From assembly GCA_030613045.1 (NCBI GenBank), contig JAUWMS010000171.1:1-6174 (forward strand): a stretch of 6,174 nt of DNA, given 5' to 3'. Below the pieces are notes generated by a model, which searched no databases, had not been told where the DNA came from, and was given only the letters and a program-made list of their open reading frames with translations. Position 1 is the stretch's first letter. Every line of letters begins with the position of its first letter. Source of the DNA: Candidatus Latescibacterota bacterium. Lineage in GTDB: Bacteria; Latescibacterota; 4484-107. This document shows, in pieces, positions 1-5,098 of the stretch. Made by a program: the position numbers and the translations under genes.

Positions 1-227
1 TCAACAATGACCAAACCATTTACCAACAAATCCGCATAATACTCGCCAACTTTCTGGCCTTCGTAATAAACTTTGATGTTCTTCTGTTGTAATACCTCAA
101 AGCCTATTTTCCGCAATTCTATGAGCATCGCATTCTCATAGACCTTCTCCAAAAATCCAAAGCCAAGGGTATTATTGACCTTGAAGAACGCTTTTATGAT
201 CTTCCCGGTTATATCCGAATGTAACAC
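1..227 (-). CDS. GxxExxY family protein, C-terminus cut off by window edge
   Basis: The 75 complete codons visible belong to the GxxExxY family (TIGR04256; PD-(D/E)XK nuclease-like, PF13366). The naming motif is G24-F-L-E27-K-V-Y30, followed by ENAMLIELRK and a beta-rich stretch with GEYYADLLVNGLVIV at about residues 61-75. In this family the Asp (here D66) and a following ExK pair match the PD-(D/E)XK core. The window ends at the second base of the codon that should be that Glu, so the catalytic Lys cannot be checked. The GTG start at 227 is chosen because AGGAGG lies 8 nt upstream and the protein begins at the usual family position, with a short helix before the motif. The role of the family is not established; nuclease activity is inferred from the fold. 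GC over 1-240 is about 39% by count, well below the neighbouring genes (a sampled 60-nt stretch of the chelatase gene is 63%), suggesting separate acquisition. It lies 123 nt after the barrel gene, across a palindromic repeat. Confidence 0.88.
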   Translation of the reverse strand, partial: MLHSDITGKIIKAFFKVNNTLGFGFLEKVYENAMLIELRKIGFEVLQQKNIKVYYEGQKVGEYYADLLVNGLVIV

Positions 228-235
228 TTTCCTTT

Positions 236-241
236 CCTCCT
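236..241 (-). promoter_or_regulatory. Shine-Dalgarno AGGAGG for the GxxExxY gene
   Basis: A full AGGAGG on the minus strand, with 8 nt between it and the GTG at 227. It decides the GTG start, since no ATG lies nearby in the same frame. The site falls just outside palindromic repeat copy 1. Confidence 0.8.
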
Positions 242-247
242 ATTTTT

Positions 248-350
248 ATGGAACGCGGATTACGCGGATTGTACGGATGAACGCGGATAAAAGAATCTAT
301 GGTTGAAATCCGCGTAAATCCGCGTCACCCGCGTCATCCGCGTGCTATCC
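248..350. repeat. Palindromic CGCGGAT-unit repeat, copy 1
   Basis: Long imperfect inverted repeat. The left arm is a run of ~9-nt units (aacgcggat, tacgcggat, tgtacggat, gaacgcggat). The right arm carries matching atccgcgt units and ends gtgctatcc. The loop region is the A/T-rich tatggttga. The right end abuts the TGA stop of the barrel gene at 351-353, so it forms that gene's immediate 3' flank and the leader of the GxxExxY gene. No U-tract follows on the minus strand, so it is not a standard intrinsic terminator. The ending gtgctat is shared with copy 2 but not with copies 3 and 4, suggesting two subtypes. Confidence 0.9.
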
Positions 351-1694
351 TCAAAAACTAAACTTCGCCTTCATCCAGACCTCATCGTTATCCTCATATT
401 GCCCCATCATACCCTCGTCTCCGAAGAACAGACCCAATCCCACCGACACGTGCATTTCGTCCGTGAGGGCATACTCCGCACTGGATCGAAGAAAACACTC
501 GCCTTCATTGATTCCAAAATATCCCATCGAAGACAGCGTCAGCGTTTGTCGAAAAAGTTGTTTTGAGACATTCAGTGTGGTTAGCATGGTATGTTCGTCA
601 CTCGCAATCGCGTTATCGTAATCCATAATGAAATCATCGGCAAGCTGCGCGGTGAGGGACCAATCGTTTCCGGGCGTCCAGTCCAGCCCGATCATTCCGC
701 TCAACGCATGGCGCTTGAACAGTTCCTCGGAGCACGGATCGTCCGGCTCAAAGTACCTCCCCTTGTAAAACGCCGCCTCGCCACGCACGACGAAGTCCCT
801 CCACGGCATCGAAAATTCAGCGCCCACGAAGGTGAGCCGGTGATGTTCGGGATGGGTATGGACCAAGGTGCTGTCGTCTTCGCTCGTGGTGGTTCTGTGC
901 GCGGTGGGAAGGTCATCCCAGGTATAAAACGCGGACACGGCAAAATCAATCCCCGAAAGATAGAAGGCCGCTTTCCCGGCAAGCTCGCTATTCTTCAGGG
1001 ATAGGTCCGGCTCAATCGGAGCATCGAACTCCGTCTTTATGCTGTCGGGCAATTGATATTTGAACGCCCACGGCGTCCCGGGCGGCGGAAGGATGGCGGG
1101 TCTGAAAACAGGCAGCCACAACAATTCCACATTGGCTCTGTCGAATAGCAGCCGTCCTCTCAGCGCATCCACGGGCAACCGAATGTCGTCGAAATCCCGC
1201 GCCAGAGACTCGGTATAATCCTTTGGAGAAATGATGTCCGTGATCGCCAGACCGTCCGCCTTCCCCCAGATGATGATCTGCCTGCCAATCCTCAGATCCC
1301 ATTTTTCAGCGGTATAGTCCATAAATGCTTCCCGAAACTCCATGCCCGAATCGGACGGGATCACGTTGTTGTGGATGGCGTTCATCGAGGCGAACAAAGA
1401 AGCCTCCTCGCCCGTAACCCACATCTCCAGCCGCAGACGGGTTCGCGAACTCAGATAATCGCAAGGATCGTGGAGCCGGACGGCATGATACGTATCCACA
1501 AACCCCTGCGGTTCAATATCCGCGGCCAGCAGAGTTGTCGGCAAAAGGAGGATTAAGGCCCCCCAAAACCTTATAGCACGCGGATTACGCGGATCGCGCG
1601 GATGAACACGGATAAAAAACATAAAGTTAAAATCCGCGAAAATCTGCGTCATCCGCGTCATCCGCGTGCTATCCCTTGTCTGTGTGCGATTCAC
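351..1694 (-). CDS. DUF1302-like outer-membrane beta-barrel protein with repeat-encoded N-terminal insert
   Basis: A 447-residue barrel-type protein. After the signal peptide come alternating amphipathic strands and, at residues 134-147, LRIGRQIIIWGKAD, the GRQ..WG.AD signature I associate with DUF1302-like outer-membrane proteins. It ends ...KAKFSF, a C-terminal Phe typical of BAM-inserted barrels. Mature protein probably starts after LLAA near residue 58. The GTG start at 1694 overlaps the preceding gene's stop as GTGA and has GAGGG 8 nt upstream, implying translational coupling. Residues 8-42 are encoded by palindromic repeat copy 2 and contain 3-residue periodic sequence (RMTRMT, HPRDPRNPR). 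Without them the N-terminus would be MNRTQTR followed directly by FWGALILLLPTTLLAA, a good Sec signal peptide. An internal ATG at 1622 (423 aa) is the alternative start but lacks a clear Shine-Dalgarno. Paired with the LolA-like gene; substrate unknown. The family is less certain than the barrel assignment. Confidence 0.8.
   Translation of the reverse strand: MNRTQTRDSTRMTRMTQIFADFNFMFFIRVHPRDPRNPRAIRFWGALILLLPTTLLAADIEPQGFVDTYHAVRLHDPCDYLSSRTRLRLEMWVTGEEASLFASMNAIHNNVIPSDSGMEFREAFMDYTAEKWDLRIGRQIIIWGKADGLAITDIISPKDYTESLARDFDDIRLPVDALRGRLLFDRANVELLWLPVFRPAILPPPGTPWAFKYQLPDSIKTEFDAPIEPDLSLKNSELAGKAAFYLSGIDFAVSAFYTWDDLPTAHRTTTSEDDSTLVHTHPEHHRLTFVGAEFSMPWRDFVVRGEAAFYKGRYFEPDDPCSEELFKRHALSGMIGLDWTPGNDWSLTAQLADDFIMDYDNAIASDEHTMLTTLNVSKQLFRQTLTLSSMGYFGINEGECFLRSSAEYALTDEMHVSVGLGLFFGDEGMMGQYEDNDEVWMKAKFSF
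1573..1673. repeat. Palindromic CGCGGAT-unit repeat, copy 2, inside the barrel gene
   Basis: The terminal arms pair perfectly over 13 nt (atagcacgcggat at 1573-1585 with its complement at 1660-1672), and the interior pairs imperfectly through 9-nt units. Each end is flanked by cctt (1569-1572 and 1674-1677; AAGG on the coding strand), a possible 4-bp target duplication. Element plus one flank is 105 nt, or 35 codons, so the reading frame of the barrel gene stays open across it. Unlike the other three copies it lies within a coding region, and its hairpin would fall in the first 120 nt of the barrel cistron, where it could hinder initiation. Confidence 0.9.
1691..1694 (-). promoter_or_regulatory. 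GTGA stop-start overlap coupling LolA-like and barrel genes
   Basis: The TGA stop of the LolA-like gene (1691-1693) shares bases with the GTG start of the barrel gene (1692-1694). GAGGG at 1703-1707 is 8 nt upstream. A 4-nt overlap with a good ribosome site indicates coupled translation and supports the long N-terminus of the barrel gene. Confidence 0.7.
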
Positions 1695-2491
1695 TTTATC
1701 CGCCCTCGCTCCAAAGTGGATACTCTGAACAGGTTGTCCTTGAGTCCCACGTTGTAATGAATTTCCTCGATCTCAAGGATGGTCTTATGCTTCTCCTGAA
1801 GGTTATCCATCTCCATTCTGAACATCGCCCAGAATCCGTCCTGCTTTCTGATATCCGGGATGGTCAGCGCCTTCAACAGATTCCCATGCCGGTCGTAAAA
1901 CTCCACCTTGACGGGAAGCAGCGCATCCTGGCGAATCCATCGGACCGTCCTGGAATACATGTAGTCCTCGTCTTTGGGCGTGGACTCCAGCACCCAGCAT
2001 TTCAGGCTATCCACCTCCTCCTCGCGAAGCAGCTTGTGATGATCTTCCTCCACGGCACGGTTGCCCATATCGTCGTACGTGAAATCCGTGCCCATGAAAT
2101 AGTCGTTCTTGGAGGAACCCGAAATGCGCCGCACCTTCTTTAACGCGGGCAGATACAGCCACCGGTCGTCTTCTTGGTCCGGGTCATCGTAGTCGTATTG
2201 CAGGAATCCCGTGCCCTTCACGTCCGCCGGGGATTGGAAGAACATCAGGGATTTGCTGTCCTTGCCGTATTCCTTGGAGAACGAGAGAAGGGTTCGCTCG
2301 CGCGTTCTTCCCCGTCTGTTGATCAGGGTCATGTGCATGATGCCCCGCTGGTCGTCGCCGTCCGGACGGTCGTAAACCTTGAGCGCAATGTCCCTGCCGG
2401 TGAGTTCGGCGGATTGGGCGCACGCAGGCCCGATGAATCCACTCGTCATCAAGAGGAACGTCAGGCATAACAAAACAATTTTCCTAGCCAT
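1691..2491 (-). CDS. LolA-like outer membrane lipoprotein-sorting protein
   Basis: A 266-residue secreted protein. Residues 1-25 form a signal peptide ending PACA, with mature Gln26 next. The remainder carries the features of the PF17131 LolA-like family: RTLLSFSKEYGKDSKSLMFF with QSPADVKGTGFL (about residues 67-97), DDRWLYLPALKKVRRISG (108-125), and NDYFMGTDFTYDDM (129-142). Members have a LolA/LolB-type half-barrel fold and are thought to bind lipid or other hydrophobic cargo in the periplasm, often beside RND/MMPL transporters. The ATG at 2491 has AAGGAG with a 7-nt gap. The length is normal for the family. The stop overlaps the barrel gene's start. No RND/MMPL transporter is present; the gene upstream encodes a small four-helix membrane protein. 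True lipoprotein carriage as in E. coli LolA should not be assumed from the name. Confidence 0.92.
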   Translation of the reverse strand: MARKIVLLCLTFLLMTSGFIGPACAQSAELTGRDIALKVYDRPDGDDQRGIMHMTLINRRGRTRERTLLSFSKEYGKDSKSLMFFQSPADVKGTGFLQYDYDDPDQEDDRWLYLPALKKVRRISGSSKNDYFMGTDFTYDDMGNRAVEEDHHKLLREEEVDSLKCWVLESTPKDEDYMYSRTVRWIRQDALLPVKVEFYDRHGNLLKALTIPDIRKQDGFWAMFRMEMDNLQEKHKTILEIEEIHYNVGLKDNLFRVSTLERGRIK

Positions 2492-2521
2492 CCTGGATCT
2501 CCTTTCCGTGAGGGGTCGTAT

Positions 2522-2554
2522 AGACCTCCGAGGTCTTCGAGACCCCGGAGGTCT
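2522..2554. repeat. 33-nt AGACCTCC hairpin repeat
   Basis: Two 15-nt arms (2522-2536 and 2540-2554) separated by the 3-nt loop tcg. On the minus strand, the direction of local transcription, the RNA stem has 14 Watson-Crick pairs and one G-U; on the plus strand that pair becomes an A-C mismatch. Each arm is itself nearly self-complementary (AGACCT and AGGTCT around a 3-nt centre), so alternative cruciform folds exist. It occupies the leader of the LolA-like gene, ending 17 nt upstream of its Shine-Dalgarno. No U-tract follows, arguing against a terminator. A related half-sequence lies at 6157-6168. Confidence 0.85.
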
Positions 2555-2575
2555 GACTGAGATTCGGGTGAATGC

Positions 2576-2977
2576 CTACGCTTCGGCCCTGAGCCACTTC
2601 CACGACACGCCCGCCAAGATCGCGCTGATGCCGAGCACCACCAGCAGAAGCAACACCTGATAGGGCGCCTCGCCGGCCATCCCAAGGTGTGCAATCCAGT
2701 GATAGGCATTGAGCAGCACGTAGAGCGCAGCAAACACGAAATTCACCCATCTGAACGCATTGCCGCGCAGGATCAAAACCAGGCATGCCAGCGCCATCGG
2801 AATGAGGACCATAAACGTCATCATCCACGTCATCGCCGGAACCTGCTCCGCGGTCATCTCATCGGTTGCGCCGGAGACGCCGGCAAACAGCGGCATCATA
2901 GCCAACAGCATATGCATCGGCATCCCGAAGAGGAAAAGCCCCCACAAAATCGAGATTTGGGTGGAGCTGGAATTCAT
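2576..2977 (-). CDS. Small Met/His-rich four-helix membrane protein, unknown function
   Basis: A 133-residue hydrophobic protein with no family I can name. Four membrane segments are predicted by eye at about residues 8-32, 49-70, 75-95 and 105-126, with short loops and a basic/acidic C-terminal tail (WKWLRAEA). It has 13 Met residues, clustered in FGMPMHMLLAMM (18-28) and MTWMMTFM (49-56), and three His (22, 93, 97) in or next to helices. This could suit metal or haem contact, but that is speculation. The ATG at 2977 is chosen because AGGAGGT at 2983-2989 lies 5 nt upstream; the longer open frame to 3085 reads back through repeat DNA. The stop is TAG at 2576-2578. It lies 84 nt upstream of the LolA-like gene and 200 nt downstream of the DUF4198 gene, all co-directional. 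It may be an accessory subunit of the envelope module. Confidence 0.82.
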   Translation of the reverse strand: MNSSSTQISILWGLFLFGMPMHMLLAMMPLFAGVSGATDEMTAEQVPAMTWMMTFMVLIPMALACLVLILRGNAFRWVNFVFAALYVLLNAYHWIAHLGMAGEAPYQVLLLLVVLGISAILAGVSWKWLRAEA

Positions 2978-2993
2978 GACGCACCTCCTTGAG

Positions 2994-3010
2994 TTATGGG
3001 TTGTGGGTTG
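2994..3010. repeat. Short TTRTGGG tandem repeat
   Basis: Two 7-nt units (ttatggg, ttgtggg) followed by ttg. The sequence resembles simple dispersed spacer repeats and is the first of several repeat pieces in the 200-nt spacer 2978-3177. Too short to assign a role. Confidence 0.5.
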
Positions 3011-3017
3011 AAACTGC

Positions 3018-3067
3018 ACCGCAGAGCTTGCCCTGAGCAAAGCGAAGGGACGCGGAGAACGCAAAGA
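3018..3067. repeat. Mosaic spacer repeat: GCAGAG-type element split by a 23-nt insert
   Basis: The outer pieces accgcagag (3018-3026) and acgcggagaacgcaaaga (3050-3067) would form one continuous CGCAGAG/CGCGGAGAACGC-type spacer repeat if joined. Between them lies cttgccctgagcaaagcgaaggg split as cttgccctgagc plus aaagcgaaggg (3027-3049), whose ends ccct and aggg-complement resemble the CCCTTCG...CTCAGGG dispersed repeat seen in many bacterial genomes. Nesting is inferred from the layout; family identity is from memory of such repeats. Confidence 0.5.
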
Positions 3068-3170
3068 ATGGAACACGGATGACACAGATTACGCGGATAT
3101 ACACAGATAAAATCTTTTTTATGATTGATCCGTGAGAATCCGTGTCATCCGCGTCATCCGCGTTCTATCC
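3068..3170. repeat. Palindromic CGCGGAT-unit repeat, copy 3
   Basis: The left arm starts ggaacacggat and continues with gacacagat and tacgcggat units. The loop region is tttttatgattgatccgtg, and the right arm ends catccgcgt, catccgcgt, tctatcc. It follows the mosaic repeat directly and ends 7 nt before the DUF4198 stop at 3178, so it is the 3' flank of that gene. It is closest to copy 4, sharing the loop-proximal tgatccgtg and the ending ttctat, but has one more 9-nt unit in the right arm. Confidence 0.9.
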
Positions 3171-3177
3171 TTCCCAC

Positions 3178-3969
3178 TCACTTCACCTCAAAGGTCAACG
3201 TAGCGGTGTAGGACAGCTCGTTGCATTGATCCCTGAGATCTTCCGGCGCAGGACGCTTGATCTTCGCCTTGAGCAACCAGGGCCCGTGGTGGAGCATTCG
3301 GATCTTCGCCTCACCTTTCCCATCAGCGCTGGTGGCGTACGCAAAGTCCTCTCCGGTAGAAAAACCCGCGTACGTGCCGTACACCGGGCAGTATCTCGCC
3401 GGTTTGCCCTTGAACAACACCTGAACCGGCAGGTAATCTCCCACCTTCACCTCGGCTGGATTCATCAGAGGAATGATCTCCAGAGCATGCCCCACGGGTT
3501 TGCGAAAAGCCTCGCCGGATTCTTCTACACAAATCAGCGCCTTGGCATATTGCTCGAAGTGAAGGCTCAGGATCACCCCGCTCAGGCCGGTCTTGGGCAC
3601 GCTCTTGTGGTGGATTTTGCCCTTATCCACGTACATCGTGTAGAATCCCGGCTTCAAGGTGGCCGTGACGAGGTAGCTCCCCTTTTCGGAGAGGTTCAAC
3701 GCGGTTGCTAAAAAACCTCCCGGACCAGGCTCCAACGCTTTCTTCTCTCCGTTCGGCGTAATCAGGTTGAACGCCTCCAACTTCTCGGCGGACAAAAAAT
3801 CGGCCACCGGATACCCGTGTCCCCAGCCGAAATACACCACGCTCCTTCCCCACTCCGGGTAGTACTTCGATACGTTGAGCCACATGGTATGGGCATGGAC
3901 GGAAGAGAACATCCCTAACATCAAAATCCCCATCACACACAAGCCTACGTTTTTTTTGAAGCCCTGCAT
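3178..3969 (-). CDS. DUF4198 domain-containing secreted protein
   Basis: A 263-residue periplasmic protein of the DUF4198 family (PF10670), whose members often accompany nickel/cobalt or other metal transport genes. The signal peptide (residues 1-26) ends SVHA, so the mature protein would begin with His27 in HTMWLNVSKYYPEWG, the usual AH..W opening of the family. GWGHGYPVADFL follows at 48-59. The middle has Ig-like beta segments (GGFLATALNLSEKGSYLVTATL, described here as two halves 84-94 and 95-105). A second domain begins near PAEVKVGDYLPVQVLFKGKP (171-190) and ends HHGPWLLKAKIKRP (227-240). The many His residues (27, 51, 120, 121, 137, 161, 227, 228) fit metal binding. The ATG at 3969 has AGGAGG 5 nt upstream. 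It is 94 nt downstream of the chelatase-like gene, which supports a role in metal or tetrapyrrole handling; the substrate is unknown. Confidence 0.88.
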   Translation of the reverse strand: MQGFKKNVGLCVMGILMLGMFSSVHAHTMWLNVSKYYPEWGRSVVYFGWGHGYPVADFLSAEKLEAFNLITPNGEKKALEPGPGGFLATALNLSEKGSYLVTATLKPGFYTMYVDKGKIHHKSVPKTGLSGVILSLHFEQYAKALICVEESGEAFRKPVGHALEIIPLMNPAEVKVGDYLPVQVLFKGKPARYCPVYGTYAGFSTGEDFAYATSADGKGEAKIRMLHHGPWLLKAKIKRPAPEDLRDQCNELSYTATLTFEVK

Positions 3970-4006
3970 TTTTGCCTCCTTCCTCGTTGATTCCGCGGAT
4001 TTGAAA

Positions 4007-4061
4007 AATGAGCAACAAGCGATGAGAAAAGGAAGATTGGCGGTACCGCCTATTGCTCATT
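4007..4061. repeat. Inverted repeat AATGAGCAA with central GGCGGTACCGCC palindrome
   Basis: Arms aatgagcaa (4007-4015) and ttgctcatt (4053-4061) flank a perfect 12-bp palindrome ggcggtaccgcc (4039-4050). It fills most of the 94-nt spacer between the chelatase-like and DUF4198 genes, beginning 2 nt after the former's stop. It could be a small dispersed element, an mRNA processing hairpin or an operator. With the arms 37 nt apart and no U-tract, a terminator is unlikely. Confidence 0.6.
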
Positions 4062-4063
4062 AC

Positions 4064-4951
4064 TCATTGTTCCAACGCCTGTTCCGCGGTCCGAACCACC
4101 CACTTTGCCACACGCGGATCGGGGAGCAAGCCATGCTTCGCCGCGCGGATGTCCAGGCCCTCGAACAGCGGCTTGCCGTCCATGCCCTTTTTGTCCTTGT
4201 GGCGTGCGATCATCTTCTCCACGCCCATTGAAATGTATAACCCCACACAGAGCACGGTCTCCCGCTCCTCTCCGGCCCGATACAGCGCGGGATAGCCGTT
4301 CTCCATAAAGCTCTGTCCGACCTCCACCAAGCCGTAGTCGTAATACGTGATCCCCGTGCGGCCGCAGATCGCGCTCCCGATGTCCCGTCCGATGCGCTTC
4401 CAGACCGGCTTCGTCATCCGGCTCCCGTGCGCCAGCAACACCACCGCCTCTTTCTCAGGCTCCTGAGAAAGCGCACGCACCCGATCCACCATGATCTCCG
4501 CGAGCACATCGCCCAGCGCCATCGCCTGCGTCACCGTAATGCGAAGCTCCGTATCCACGATCTCCGCGCCTTCCTCCTCGAGGGTCTCGCGGATATCCGG
4601 ATCGGTGTACAGCCCCAACATCGCCGGAATGTCCAGAATCGAATGCCCGGACGGCGCGATAAACAGCGGCACCGCGATCAGGCGCGTATAGCCCTCCTCC
4701 TCAAACGCCCGCACCACCTCCGGAATAGAAGGTTTCGCAAATTCCAGAAACGCTAACTTGCTCCCCGCAATCGCATCACAATCCGCAACCAGAGCCGCCA
4801 CCTCCTCGCCCACGGCCCGCACCGGCGCATTCCACGCCTCCATCGGCGCCCCGTGCGCGATCACCAACAACCCGACCTTCTCCGATCCCGCCCATGCAGA
4901 ACTTGCTATCAACAGCACCGATAGAAAAGCCACTCCCATGCGTCGCATCAT
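4064..4951 (-). CDS. Exported two-domain CbiX/SirB-like chelatase
   Basis: A 295-residue class II chelatase-type protein with two CbiX-like halves. The N-terminal half carries LLVIAHGAP (His33) and FIAPSGHSILDIP (His103), the two His positions that hold the metal in CbiX/SirB sirohydrochlorin chelatases. The C-terminal half repeats the pattern with VLLAHGSR (His175) and VGLYISMGVEKMIARH (236-251). Unusually, residues 1-21 form a signal peptide ending AWA, placing it outside the cytoplasm, unlike biosynthetic CbiX. Exported relatives such as the periplasmic CbiK of Desulfovibrio bind haem, so haem or metal-tetrapyrrole handling is as likely as cobalt insertion. The ATG at 4951 is chosen for its AGGAGG at 4962-4967; the open frame to 4978 has no comparable ribosome site. 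It lies 147 nt downstream of the HmuY-like gene. The direction of catalysis (insertion, removal, or binding only) cannot be told. Confidence 0.9.
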   Translation of the reverse strand: MMRRMGVAFLSVLLIASSAWAGSEKVGLLVIAHGAPMEAWNAPVRAVGEEVAALVADCDAIAGSKLAFLEFAKPSIPEVVRAFEEEGYTRLIAVPLFIAPSGHSILDIPAMLGLYTDPDIRETLEEEGAEIVDTELRITVTQAMALGDVLAEIMVDRVRALSQEPEKEAVVLLAHGSRMTKPVWKRIGRDIGSAICGRTGITYYDYGLVEVGQSFMENGYPALYRAGEERETVLCVGLYISMGVEKMIARHKDKKGMDGKPLFEGLDIRAAKHGLLPDPRVAKWVVRTAEQALEQ

Positions 4952-4961
4952 CTTCGGTTCT

Positions 4962-4967
4962 CCTCCT
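4962..4967 (-). promoter_or_regulatory. Shine-Dalgarno AGGAGG for the chelatase-like gene
   Basis: AGGAGG lies 10 nt before the ATG at 4951, within a longer AGGAGGAGA run. It fixes the start at the MMRRMG methionine. It sits 2 nt from the end of palindromic repeat copy 4, so folding of that repeat in the leader RNA could affect access to it. Confidence 0.75.
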
Positions 4968-4969
4968 GT

Positions 4970-5060
4970 ATAAAACACGGATGACGCGGATTACGCAGAT
5001 GTACACGGATAAAGCCTTTTTATGGTTGATCCGTGGAAATCCGTGTCATCCGCGTTCTAT
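4970..5060. repeat. Palindromic CGCGGAT-unit repeat, copy 4 (one unit shorter)
   Basis: The left arm runs ataaaacacggat, gacgcggat, tacgcagat, gtacacggat. The loop region is tttttatggttgatccgtg and the right arm ends tcatccgcgttctat. It matches copy 3 closely but the right arm has one catccgcgt unit fewer, making it 91 nt. It forms the 5' leader of the chelatase-like gene. The rest of the spacer (5061-5098) is a pyrimidine-rich run on the plus strand including seven or more consecutive C, with no other structure seen. Confidence 0.9.
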
Positions 5061-5098
5061 TTCTTTTTCTCCTTGTTTTACCTCCCCCCCGCTTTCCC

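Noticed and set aside
248..350. The repeated CGCGGAT units as a CRISPR array
   Set aside because: Units are 9 nt, contiguous and arranged as an inverted repeat, without spacers or 23-40-nt direct repeats.
250..350. Palindrome copies as rho-independent terminators
   Set aside because: None is followed by a U-tract on the transcribed minus strand and the stems are long and interrupted.
591..1004. A 137-codon plus-strand open frame opposite the barrel gene
   Set aside because: Antisense shadow with no ribosome site or recognisable motif; the barrel protein's strand pattern and C-terminal Phe are convincing.
2978..3085. N-terminal extension of the four-helix protein to 3085
   Set aside because: It reads through the mosaic repeat and has no ribosome site, while the ATG at 2977 has a strong AGGAGGT 5 nt upstream.
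3142..3711. A 189-codon plus-strand open frame opposite the DUF4198 gene
   Set aside because: It begins in palindrome copy 3 and lacks a ribosome site and recognisable domains; the minus-strand gene is well supported.
4952..4978. Upstream start of the chelatase gene at 4978
   Set aside because: It would run through the Shine-Dalgarno of the 4951 ATG and push the signal peptide inward; its start lies in palindrome copy 4.
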